Positions 1-8,173 of a stretch of DNA of 17,253 nt are shown one piece after another. Each line of letters opens with the position of its first letter. Position 1 is the first letter of the stretch. The stretch comes from GCA-2737595 sp037138535 (GTDB lineage Bacteria; Actinomycetota; Actinomycetes; Nanopelagicales; Nanopelagicaceae), in NCBI GenBank assembly GCA_037138535.1, contig JBAXIG010000033.1, positions 1-17,253 on the forward strand, written 5' to 3'. The position numbers were made by a program, and so were the translations under genes. The notes below the pieces were generated by a model. It was not told where the DNA came from. It searched no databases and was given only the letters and a program-made list of their open reading frames with translations.

Positions 1-1
1 C

Positions 2-2284
2 TCTGCCGTAGGCAAGTTTCGAGGGGCCGATCCGGAAGGCATGATCTCGGCTCTCGAAAGTTTTGCTGCCGAACGGCGCAGCGAACTTGTCACTGAAATT
101 CTCAGTTTGCACCACCGATCTACCAGTGAAATTACCAAAGTTCTTCATCGAATCAGCAGCGAAATACCGCGAAGCGAGTATTCAACGGCTGCAACCACTT
201 TGCGTTCTGGCGGCGCAATTCGCATTGAAAACTATGGCTCTGCAATCGATGAAGCCACTGCTGTTGCGCTCTGGTTCCAAGAGTTGCATGTGATCGAGGG
301 CGTGAGTTATCGCGATATGGCTGTGGTGACGCGAAATAGTAATACTGAACTCTTCCGAATAGCCTTCTCGGCCTTAGGGATTCCCATCGCACATGCACCA
401 GACCTTTCATTAGCCGAGCGAAATGCAGTGTGGCCCATCTTCACGCTGATCTCCCTGGCAGATGCTGCACTCAAGCCACAATTCGATGCGCACCAACATG
501 ACGCAGAGGTCGAAGAACTCATGCTCTCCATCTACGGAGAAGCAGATATGTTCGATATCAAGCGACTCAACGAGCTTCGCTTACGATCGGGATTAAGCGG
601 AGCTTCACTTTATGAACTTCTTGATGAGCGAAACGATCTGCCCACAACGCGTATTTCCAAGTACCTCGAAGGCGTGCGCAAAGTGCTCTCGAAGTCGGGT
701 GGTCGCACCGATGAGATCCTCTGGAAAGTCTGGCAACTCCTCTCAAGTGCGGGCGAACCCGCGGCCATGTGGCAGAACGTGGCGCTCGCCGGCGGCCGTA
801 AAGGCGAGGCGGCGCACGAAAACTTAGATTCACTCATTGAGTTAGTGCAAAACGCTTCACGCTACGCCGAGCGCAAACCCAGGTCGCGCGTCATGGAATT
901 TGTGCATGAGATGCAAAGCCAAGAATTTGATGCAGATGTCATTCGGCCAAGACGCATTGAGCGCGAGCGGGTGGCAATCTCCAGTGTGCATCGAGCTCGT
1001 GGCAAGCAGTGGCGGGTGATCGCTATCCCATCGCTCAATGGAGGTGCATGGCCCAACCTCACACCTCGCGGTTCACTCCTTGGAAGCGAAGAGTTTGTGG
1101 AACTTCAAGGGAGGAGCGACGCCACTGGTAGCGCAGAAATCCTTAAACTCAATGCCAGCAGCGCACTCTTAATCGATGAACGTCGACTTTTACATGCTGC
1201 TGTGGGTCGTTCCGGGGAGTACCTCATGATTTCAGCAGTCACTGGTGAAGATTCCAGACCATCGCGTTTCTTTCGCGATATCTGTCAGGCGATGGCACCT
1301 GAGTTAACCGGCATCAGCAAGGTCTCTGATCGACTCTCTCCTGAGTCCTTCATCTCGGCACTTCGCCATCGAGTTACCGGAGAAAGCGGGGGCATGATTT
1401 CCCCTGCAGAGACCACGCCAGAACGCGCTGCGCAGATTCTTGGGTTCTTGGCGAATGCAGAGGTCGCGGGCGCCGATGTTTCGAATTGGTATGGATACCG
1501 CCCGCTCTCTGATGATCGCCCAGTAGCTGTCGAAGATGAAGAGATTCGGCTCTCTCCGAGCAACATCGACGCATTCGAAAACTGTCAACTGCGTTGGCTT
1601 CTCACGCAAAATGGTGGCCAACGTGGTGATAGCAAAGAGCAAGCACTTGGCATCCTCATTCATCAGGTAGCGGAAGGCTTGATTCAGCCAGATATATCCA
1701 CGAGTGACTTGAAGGCGGAATTTCATAGCGGGCTGGCGGCGATAGATCTTGGTAAAGGTTGGGTTCGTGCCTCGTATGAAAAGAGCGCGAGCAGAATGTT
1801 TGAAAACTTACTCTCTTGGCATGCAGCAAATAATCGCACCTTACTTTCGGTCGAATCTCAGATAGATATGCATATTGGCCGGGTTCATCTCACCGGAAAG
1901 ATTGATCGGCTCGAGAGCGATGGGAATGGCAAGACCATCGTGGTCGACTTAAAGAGCGCGAAGACCGCAATCTCAAAGGCAGATGCGCAAGCCACACACC
2001 AACTCAGTGCATACCAGCTTGCAGTGGCTGAAGGTGGCGTACGAGATCTTGAACTTGCGCCACCTGCAGGCGGAGAACTGGTCTATCTCGGTGGCGAGAA
2101 AGCATCGTCGCGAGTGCAGAGTGAACTTGGAATCGATGAGGTAAAGCAAGCGCTAGGCGAAATCGCACTCAAAATGTCTGGCGCATTCTTTGAGGCCCAG
2201 AAATCTAAAGAGTGCAGAATTTGCCCAGTAAAGTCTTCCTGTCCTCGAATGGCAGCGGGCTCCCAAGTAGTTGATCTCGGATGA
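2..2284 (+). CDS. adnA: AdnA subunit of AdnAB helicase-nuclease (5' end outside the window)
   Basis: This is the C-terminal 760 or so residues of an AdnA-type subunit, which with AdnB resects double-strand breaks for recombination. The frame is open to the window edge and begins in helicase motif III (FRGAD), so the ATG at 41 is internal; Walker A and B lie upstream. Counting from that ATG, motif V is SVHRARGKQW and motif VI is the altered AAVGRSGEYL. The C-terminal RecB-family nuclease shows H541, D622 and the DLK triad D636/K638, then a QLSAYQ helix. C515 with C725, C728 and C734 (spacing C-x2-C-x5-C) matches the four-cysteine iron-sulfur pattern seen in AddB-type nucleases; the cluster is inferred. 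It overlaps adnB by ATGA, indicating translational coupling. Confidence 0.88.
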   Translation, partial: SAVGKFRGADPEGMISALESFAAERRSELVTEILSLHHRSTSEITKVLHRISSEIPRSEYSTAATTLRSGGAIRIENYGSAIDEATAVALWFQELHVIEGVSYRDMAVVTRNSNTELFRIAFSALGIPIAHAPDLSLAERNAVWPIFTLISLADAALKPQFDAHQHDAEVEELMLSIYGEADMFDIKRLNELRLRSGLSGASLYELLDERNDLPTTRISKYLEGVRKVLSKSGGRTDEILWKVWQLLSSAGEPAAMWQNVALAGGRKGEAAHENLDSLIELVQNASRYAERKPRSRVMEFVHEMQSQEFDADVIRPRRIERERVAISSVHRARGKQWRVIAIPSLNGGAWPNLTPRGSLLGSEEFVELQGRSDATGSAEILKLNASSALLIDERRLLHAAVGRSGEYLMISAVTGEDSRPSRFFRDICQAMAPELTGISKVSDRLSPESFISALRHRVTGESGGMISPAETTPERAAQILGFLANAEVAGADVSNWYGYRPLSDDRPVAVEDEEIRLSPSNIDAFENCQLRWLLTQNGGQRGDSKEQALGILIHQVAEGLIQPDISTSDLKAEFHSGLAAIDLGKGWVRASYEKSASRMFENLLSWHAANNRTLLSVESQIDMHIGRVHLTGKIDRLESDGNGKTIVVDLKSAKTAISKADAQATHQLSAYQLAVAEGGVRDLELAPPAGGELVYLGGEKASSRVQSELGIDEVKQALGEIALKMSGAFFEAQKSKECRICPVKSSCPRMAAGSQVVDLG

Positions 2285-5200
2285 AGTATAAATACGCATC
2301 TCAAGAATTCGCGGCATCACTCGGAATTCAAGTGCCGAGTGATGAACAAGCATTAGTAATCGAAGCGCCGCTCTCGCCAGGTGTAGTCATTGCAGGCGCT
2401 GGCTCGGGTAAGACGGAAACTATGAGTGCGCGCGTGCTCTGGTTAGTGCATACCGGGCAAGTACTACCAGCTCACATATTGGGTCTCACTTTCTCTAAGA
2501 AGGCAGCTGCAGAACTCGGGGAGCGTATTGAAAAGCGATTACTCACACTCAGCGCAAAATCAACGGAGTTAAACGGGCTTGCGTTCACTGGTGACCCCAG
2601 CGAAGTCACTACAAGTACTTATCACTCCTATGCGGGACGACTCGTGGGGGAGTATGGGCTGCGAATGGGGATTGACTCCTCGGGTGATGTCGTAGGAGAT
2701 TCACGCATTTGGCAGCTTGCCCATCGCTTAATCATGAATTATGACGGTGATATGTCTGCCCTCTCGCTTGCACCAGAGACCGTGATCGAAAGAGTTTTAG
2801 ATCTCGGCAGCGAGATGTTGGAGCATCAAAGTAGTGCCAACGAGGTAAGGGCGCTCTCGGAAAACCTGGCTACCACTTTGCTCTCCCTGCCAGAGGGCAA
2901 ATTCAAGTATGGGGCTGACACAGTTAACAAAATTGCAAGTGCTCAACAAGGTCGGTTAACGCTCCTGCCACTCGTCGAAGCACTTGAGCAGGAGAAGGCG
3001 CAGCGTCATCTCTACTCCTTTAACGACATTATGGGTCTAGCTGCCAAACTCGCAGTCGCTATTCCTGAAATTGGTGAGAGCGAGCGGAAAAAATTCAAAG
3101 TAGTGCTGCTCGACGAGTATCAAGATACGAGTCCAGCGCAATTGACCATGCTGAAGGCGCTCTTCGCCCATGACGACCATGCTGTGATGGCTGTTGGAGA
3201 TCCTCACCAGTCAATTTATGCGTGGAGAGGAGCGGCCGCACACACAATCGAAGGATTTCCTCAGGACTTTGCGCTTGCTGATGGCACGCCCGCTGCCAAA
3301 TATCAGATGCGCACGAGTTGGCGTAGTGATCGACTCATTATCGACCTGGCAAATCTGGTCACCGAGAAACATTTGAAAGCTCGAGATGTCACACCGCTGA
3401 CGGCGCGCACCGAGTCTGGCCTTGGAGAAATATCTGCACGTTTCTTTACTGATCCAGAGAGTGAGGCGGAGAGTGTTGCCGATGAGTTAGCCCTCCAATG
3501 GAGTAAAAGTAATCGTCCCACGGTAGCGATTTTGGTGCGCCAACGTTCACAAATCGAATTTCACGAGAAGGCACTTCGCCGACGTGGGCTTCCGGTATTG
3601 GTCAGTGGTATCGGCGGTCTGCTTTCAGAACCTGAAGTGGCAGACATTCGCGCCACTCTCGATGTGTTGGTCAATATCGAGGCAGGGGATTCCCTTATGC
3701 GGCTATTGACGAGTCCTCGTTGGAATTTTGTGCCGCGCGACCTGGTAACTCTTGGTCGCTATCTCTCACGAAAGCAAAGGAGTCAGAGCGAGTACGACAT
3801 CAACCTGCTCGACACTCTCGACGAATTAGAAGATGTGGTGGGACTTTCTGAGCGATCACGTGAGCGCCTTACAGAATTTAATCAGGAGTTACGATCATTA
3901 CGACGCGAGACTCATCTCGCGCTCCCTGAAATGATTCTTACGATATTTCAAACTCTCAACTTGGGTATCGAACTCTCACTCCATTCGCCCTCAAGTAATC
4001 GTTTGCGCAATGTTATGCGTCTCATCGAAGAAGCGATGGCCTTCAATTCCACAGCGCAGGGGTCATCTGGTCCGCAAAATATCCGTAACTTTCTCGCTTA
4101 CCTCTTGGTGGCGGAGCGCAAAGAGCGCGGTCTCTCCTTAGGTGGGAATGAAATAAGTACTGAAGCAATTCAAATTATGACAGTGCATGGTTCGAAAGGT
4201 TTGGAGTGGGATGTAGTGGCGGTACCGGGGCTCTGCACCGACGTTTTCCCTTCAAAGGATCGTGGCGGCTTTAATTGGCAGACCACAATGGATGTTATTC
4301 CTTTCCCGCTTCGTGGCGATCTGCAGGCGCTGCCCATCTCTCCTGATTATCGGAATTGTGTGAATAGGGACGAAACAAAAGCAATACTTGGAAGTTTCAA
4401 CGATGAATGCAAGGCGCATGTCGAATCGGAGGAGTATCGCCTCGGTTACGTGGCATTCACGCGAGCCAAGCACGTACTGCTTGCAAGCGGGTACATCGAT
4501 CCGGCGCTTCAGAAAGCGAAGGAGCCTTCACCGCTGCTACATCTGGCAGCGAGTTTCGCGGAGAATGCCCATCTAGATCCAGAAGGTCCCTTCATCTCTG
4601 GCGATGATGCGGCTGCGGGTTGGCCAAGGGAGCCGAGGGTGCTCACTCCCGATGTGATGGAAGCTTTCAACCTCGGCAAACGACGTACTCTTGAGGAAAT
4701 TGGAAGTGCACTGCCGGAGCTGCTTCCCTCTATTAAGTTTGCGTTAGCTGCTCACCGAAGCGCTGAAGAAATCATTCATCTTCCTCAGCAATACTCCGTC
4801 TCGGCGCTCGTTACGATGGCCGCTGATCCAGAGAAGATGGCTCGGGCACTTCGGCGTCCTATGCCTAATGCGCCCACTTTCGAATCGCGAAGGGGTACCG
4901 AGTTCCATCTATGGGTGGAGACCCATTTAAAACGTCCAGCCCTCTTAGACCTTGATGATGTTGAAGTGGATTGTGAAGATGAGCTCCCTGAGATGCCACT
5001 GGATGAAATGCAAATCAAATGGATGGCGAGCGAGTGGTCTGAAAAGGAAATCTACGATGTCGAAGTGCCATTTGATTTAGATATCGATGGCATCACTATC
5101 TCCGGGCGGATCGATGCGATATATCGCGAAGGAAATAATTGGAGTGTGGTCGATTGGAAGACTGGAGGCGTCAAGAGCGGCGAAGATCTCGCTTCTGCAG

Positions 5201-5391
5201 CGGTGCAGTTGGCGGTTTATCGGCTGGCATTTGCCAAATTAGAAGGCATCCCGGTGGCCGATGTAAGCGGAGCATTCCATTACGTCCCTAGTAACACCAC
5301 GATACGTCCGGCAGATTTACTGAACGAGAGTGAGCTCGCGGAGTTGATTACTCGATTCCACAATCGAGTAAGAGCGGAAGATGATCGCTGA
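2281..5391 (+). CDS. adnB: AdnB subunit of AdnAB helicase-nuclease
   Basis: Complete 1036-residue UvrD-family motor fused to a RecB-type nuclease, the partner of AdnA in the actinobacterial end-resection machine. All motor motifs are intact: Walker A AGAGSGKT (38-45), Walker B DEYQD (278-282), motif III GDPHQSIYAWRG, motif IV SWRSD, motif V TVHGSKGLEWD, and motif VI FTRAK with R728. The nuclease has H876 (GTEFH), D945 (GRID) and DWK 958-960, followed by QLAVYR. No iron-sulfur cysteines are visible at its C-terminus, unlike the upstream gene. It starts on the ATG of the ATGA overlap. The length is close to that of mycobacterial AdnB. Its last 44 bases overlap the convergent hydrolase gene. Confidence 0.93.
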   Translation: MKYKYASQEFAASLGIQVPSDEQALVIEAPLSPGVVIAGAGSGKTETMSARVLWLVHTGQVLPAHILGLTFSKKAAAELGERIEKRLLTLSAKSTELNGLAFTGDPSEVTTSTYHSYAGRLVGEYGLRMGIDSSGDVVGDSRIWQLAHRLIMNYDGDMSALSLAPETVIERVLDLGSEMLEHQSSANEVRALSENLATTLLSLPEGKFKYGADTVNKIASAQQGRLTLLPLVEALEQEKAQRHLYSFNDIMGLAAKLAVAIPEIGESERKKFKVVLLDEYQDTSPAQLTMLKALFAHDDHAVMAVGDPHQSIYAWRGAAAHTIEGFPQDFALADGTPAAKYQMRTSWRSDRLIIDLANLVTEKHLKARDVTPLTARTESGLGEISARFFTDPESEAESVADELALQWSKSNRPTVAILVRQRSQIEFHEKALRRRGLPVLVSGIGGLLSEPEVADIRATLDVLVNIEAGDSLMRLLTSPRWNFVPRDLVTLGRYLSRKQRSQSEYDINLLDTLDELEDVVGLSERSRERLTEFNQELRSLRRETHLALPEMILTIFQTLNLGIELSLHSPSSNRLRNVMRLIEEAMAFNSTAQGSSGPQNIRNFLAYLLVAERKERGLSLGGNEISTEAIQIMTVHGSKGLEWDVVAVPGLCTDVFPSKDRGGFNWQTTMDVIPFPLRGDLQALPISPDYRNCVNRDETKAILGSFNDECKAHVESEEYRLGYVAFTRAKHVLLASGYIDPALQKAKEPSPLLHLAASFAENAHLDPEGPFISGDDAAAGWPREPRVLTPDVMEAFNLGKRRTLEEIGSALPELLPSIKFALAAHRSAEEIIHLPQQYSVSALVTMAADPEKMARALRRPMPNAPTFESRRGTEFHLWVETHLKRPALLDLDDVEVDCEDELPEMPLDEMQIKWMASEWSEKEIYDVEVPFDLDIDGITISGRIDAIYREGNNWSVVDWKTGGVKSGEDLASAAVQLAVYRLAFAKLEGIPVADVSGAFHYVPSNTTIRPADLLNESELAELITRFHNRVRAEDDR

Positions 5392-6100
5392 TCGCAAGCG
5401 AGGGAGTGGGTAACGTGGTGAGGGTGCCCCACATCGAGGGGTCCTCAACCAGTAAGTAATCAAGTTGCGTGCGCGGCTTCCACCGGGGATAGGTCCTCAA
5501 TTGAGCGAGTGATTTCCACCGTGTGCTCTTTTGGATCAGGGAGGGCGGCAGGTTGAGATCACCTGCAATCATGGCTGGCTTGCCAAATTGCTTCAGCCAC
5601 TGAGTCAGCTTATGAAGTTGGGCGACGTTGTATCCAGGAATGAATGAGAGATGAGTGCTTGCGATAACAAAGTTTTCAAACTCCATGGCAACAGCAGCTC
5701 GCGGTTCATCTTTGATGTAGATAAAGCCGGAGTTGGGGATGAATAGCGGTACGCCGAATGGCGCGCCTTTCATAGTGAAGTGGTGAATTGCCAGTGGTGC
5801 TCTTCTACTGAGTAAGGCCACTCCGAATTGTGGGAGGTCGGGGTCATAAGCCGATTGCCACTTCTCTCCGGGCGTACCAAAGAGTGCCGGCGAAAAAGCG
5901 CGGTACGGAAGGCTCATGGCCTCGCCCACGATCTCTGCTTGGTGATCGAGTTGGGTTCGAGGTTGGCCCTGATCTACCTCTTGGAGTGCAACTAGGTCCA
6001 TCTCGATAAAGAGTTGTGCATTCGCAATGAGGCGGTCGTGGTCATACTTTCCATCTGGAATGCCCAGACCATGTAAGAGATTCCATGAAGCAATTCTCAT
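5348..6100 (-). CDS. Endonuclease/exonuclease/phosphatase-family metal-dependent hydrolase
   Basis: A 250-residue protein of the DNase I-like fold. The metal and catalytic signatures are present in order: WN at 6-7, LQEVD with E41, STHLS with H150, GDLN with D181 and N183, and SDHLP with D239-H240. Members of this fold cleave phosphodiester bonds in DNA, lipids or inositol phosphates; the sequence does not settle the substrate. There is no signal peptide, so it is probably cytoplasmic. Its ATG overlaps the stop of the upstream kinase gene by four bases (6097-6100), so the two are probably co-transcribed. Its 3' end runs 44 bases into the end of adnB on the other strand. A repair nuclease role next to AdnAB is possible but not shown. 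Confidence 0.85.
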   Translation of the reverse strand: MRIASWNLLHGLGIPDGKYDHDRLIANAQLFIEMDLVALQEVDQGQPRTQLDHQAEIVGEAMSLPYRAFSPALFGTPGEKWQSAYDPDLPQFGVALLSRRAPLAIHHFTMKGAPFGVPLFIPNSGFIYIKDEPRAAVAMEFENFVIASTHLSFIPGYNVAQLHKLTQWLKQFGKPAMIAGDLNLPPSLIQKSTRWKSLAQLRTYPRWKPRTQLDYLLVEDPSMWGTLTTLPTPSLAISDHLPLLLDCGIE

Positions 6101-6960
6101 CGCGGTTCAAAGATCTCTAAGGCACGTGCTAAACCTTCTTCAATAAAATCGGGTTGGCCTGTATTGATGCCGTGGAAGGCAGTAAACATTGGCCCTAATT
6201 CACGATATCCGTAAGATGCGGCGAGCAAAGTTTCTAGGTTGCTGCCGCTCAATTCAACGTATGAGATCAACACGCGCAGCATGGCCTCTTTTCCAAAGGC
6301 CGTAAGTAAGTCTCCGAAATCGACAGATGCCGGTGCGTATTGCATATCGCTGAAATCGATCATGCCGACAAGGTGCCCATCGAGTGAGAGGAGATGGGGT
6401 GGGCCTAGATCTCCATGACAGAGCACTGGTTGCGAGACCCATAGTTGATCAAGGTCGAGAATCTCACGCCACTTAGTAAGGATGTGTGTGGGCCACGTGA
6501 CGTGGGCCGCCGTTACTTCCAATTGTTCGCGCGTGCGATCAAGCCATGAGGGAGAACTTGGAACGTGATCAGCCCATATCTCTTTCGGTGTTGTATGTAG
6601 CTTATGAAGAGCCTTTGCGAGGTGAGTTGCTTCCGCAGAAATGGTCTCTGCGCTACTCTCATTTGCTGGAATGAATTGGTAGGCAGCACACGGAAACCCG
6701 TTTTCCAGTGCGCCAAATTTCTCTGGTTTGGGAGTGAGTAATCCAATCTGTAGATGGGGCAATATCGCGTTTTCGCGCATCAGAAGGGGAATCACATCAG
6801 CTCTCCGGGCTGCGCGCATGATCCACGTTCTCCCATGAGAATCGAGGGCGATAACGGTGTCGTAATCCCAGCCGTCTCCGCCGTAATTAATGATCTTTTC
6901 GAGGCCAAGTGAGCGCGCGGCTTCCGCCAACATGGGTTTGGGATGGAGAGGGGGTCGCAC
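6097..6960 (-). CDS. Aminoglycoside/macrolide phosphotransferase-like kinase
   Basis: A 287-residue APH-fold small-molecule kinase. The N-lobe has WIMRAARR, resembling the RVPRR stretch of macrolide 2'-phosphotransferases. The catalytic loop HGDLGPPHLL (from 182) has D184 as likely base, with His where aminoglycoside kinases usually have Asn, again as in Mph-type enzymes. The metal-binding motif is IDFSD (201-205). It could inactivate a macrolide or phosphorylate an ordinary metabolite; sequence alone cannot decide. The start is a GTG at 6960 with no clear ribosome binding site. The ATG at 6933, giving a protein nine residues shorter, is an alternative. It is divergent from nudC with an 18-base gap and precedes the hydrolase gene in the same unit. 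Confidence 0.8.
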   Translation of the reverse strand: MRPPLHPKPMLAEAARSLGLEKIINYGGDGWDYDTVIALDSHGRTWIMRAARRADVIPLLMRENAILPHLQIGLLTPKPEKFGALENGFPCAAYQFIPANESSAETISAEATHLAKALHKLHTTPKEIWADHVPSSPSWLDRTREQLEVTAAHVTWPTHILTKWREILDLDQLWVSQPVLCHGDLGPPHLLSLDGHLVGMIDFSDMQYAPASVDFGDLLTAFGKEAMLRVLISYVELSGSNLETLLAASYGYRELGPMFTAFHGINTGQPDFIEEGLARALEIFEPR

Positions 6961-6978
6961 TGCTCTAGGGTGGCATAC

Positions 6979-7854
6979 ATGCGCCGTGAAGACCTTCTTT
7001 TAGCCGCCACAAGCGTCAACCCTGGCCTTGACCGGGCGGCTCACCTACGGATCGATCTAGCCGCGTTAGCTGCTCATCCATCAAAGACTTTTGATGTTGC
7101 TCGAGGTGGGGTGCGCACCCACGGTGAACTCCTTCATTTCACTGATGCCTCTCCTGATCTCAACGCTGTTATTTTTCTTGGCCTGGATAGTGAAGATGTG
7201 GCATATTTTGCGCAATCTGGAGAGGGCGAATTCACCTCGCTACGAGAAGCAGTGAGCCAATTCTCGGCATTTGAAAGATTGCTGGCCGCTCATGCGGTTG
7301 CCTTAATGAATTGGCACGAGTCTCATCCGCACTGCCCGCGTTGTGGCTCTCCTACCGTCATGAGTTCTGCTGGCAATGCCCGCCTCTGTGAAAAGGACCA
7401 GCGTGAGCTCTATCCGCGCACAGATTCTGCAGTCATTGTGTTAGTAAAAGATGCCGATGATCGCATTCTCTTAGGAAGACAAGCGAGCTGGCCGGAAGGA
7501 CGTTACTCAACATTTGCAGGTTTTGTAGAGCCTGGCGAGTCTTTTGAAAGTGCAGTAGAGCGCGAGGTGCGTGAAGAGTGCGGAATTGTTTCAGAGCAAA
7601 TTAACTACTTGGGTTCGCAACCTTGGCCGTTTCCAGCTTCCATCATGGTCGCCTTTGAAGCCATCGCGAAAGATCCTTCACAAGCGTTAGCTGATGGCGT
7701 GGAAATAGAAAGAGTCGAATGGTTTTCGCGCACGCAGTTTAAAGAGGCGATTGATTCGGGGCGTTTGGTCTTGCCACCATCAATCAGTATTGCCCGTCGC
7801 ATGATTGAGGGATGGTATGGCGAAGTGTTGACCGGTGGGGAAGCCTGGCGTTAG
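6979..7854 (+). CDS. nudC: NAD(+)/NADH diphosphatase, Nudix family
   Basis: A 291-residue NudC that hydrolyses NADH (and in characterised homologues NAD-capped RNA) to NMN(H) and AMP. The zinc-ribbon region begins HCPRCG with C119 and C122 and continues with C137. A fourth cysteine is not visible, so the site may be incomplete or use another ligand. YPRTD precedes the catalytic domain. The Nudix box occupies 181-203 (GFVEPGES then REVREECGI) and is canonical. SQPWPFP at 213-219 is the signature that separates NudC from other Nudix enzymes. I prefer the ATG at 6979 over the in-frame ATG at 6943, because the latter would overlap the divergent kinase gene. A TAGGGT box 7 nt before the ATG could serve as a -10 element or a weak ribosome binding site. 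Confidence 0.92.
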   Translation: MRREDLLLAATSVNPGLDRAAHLRIDLAALAAHPSKTFDVARGGVRTHGELLHFTDASPDLNAVIFLGLDSEDVAYFAQSGEGEFTSLREAVSQFSAFERLLAAHAVALMNWHESHPHCPRCGSPTVMSSAGNARLCEKDQRELYPRTDSAVIVLVKDADDRILLGRQASWPEGRYSTFAGFVEPGESFESAVEREVREECGIVSEQINYLGSQPWPFPASIMVAFEAIAKDPSQALADGVEIERVEWFSRTQFKEAIDSGRLVLPPSISIARRMIEGWYGEVLTGGEAWR

Positions 7855-7858
7855 TGCA

Positions 7859-8110
7859 CTAAGCGCTGATGCCGAGTCGCTTCTTTACTTCGATAAGTGA
7901 AGGATTGGTGGCGCTGGTGCCATCGGGGAAGAGGATGGTGGGGACAACCTGATTACCCCCATTGATCTGCTCCACTAGATCAGCAGAGGTCGGGTCCTCC
8001 TCGATATTCACTTCTACGAATTCGATCCCCGCGCGCTTGAGCTCGCCTTTCAAGCGGTGGCAGTAGCCACACCAGGGCGTGGAGTACATGATCATGAGGT
8101 TTGCTGACAT
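7859..8110 (-). CDS. mrx1: Mycoredoxin (glutaredoxin-like, mycothiol-dependent)
   Basis: An 83-residue thioredoxin-fold oxidoreductase. Mycoredoxins reduce protein-mycothiol mixed disulfides in actinobacteria. The active site is STPWCGYC with C14 and C17. The substrate-side cis-proline is in VVPT, and the NGGNQ and DGTS-TNPS stretches are typical of the Mrx1 group. The open frame extends upstream to 8338, but that part runs antisense through the N-terminal region of uvrD2 and is not coding. The ATG at 8110 is supported by a TATACT box exactly 6 nt upstream. It is divergent from uvrD2 across 63 bases, the arrangement I recall from mycobacteria. Confidence 0.9.
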   Translation of the reverse strand: MSANLMIMYSTPWCGYCHRLKGELKRAGIEFVEVNIEEDPTSADLVEQINGGNQVVPTILFPDGTSATNPSLIEVKKRLGISA

Positions 8111-8116
8111 ACCTGA

Positions 8117-8122
8117 AGTATA
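8117..8122 (-). promoter_or_regulatory. -10 element of a leaderless mycoredoxin promoter
   Basis: The reverse strand reads TATACT followed by TCAGGT and then the ATG at 8110. The hexamer therefore ends 6 nt before the start codon, so transcription should begin at the A of ATG. No Shine-Dalgarno sequence is present, which agrees. The -35 region is weak; the nearest match is CTGACC with a 15-nt spacer. Confidence 0.6.
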
Positions 8123-8173
8123 TGGGAGTCTCTGGGTGGTCAGCCTGTCGGGCATCTCTGGAAGGATAGGCAA

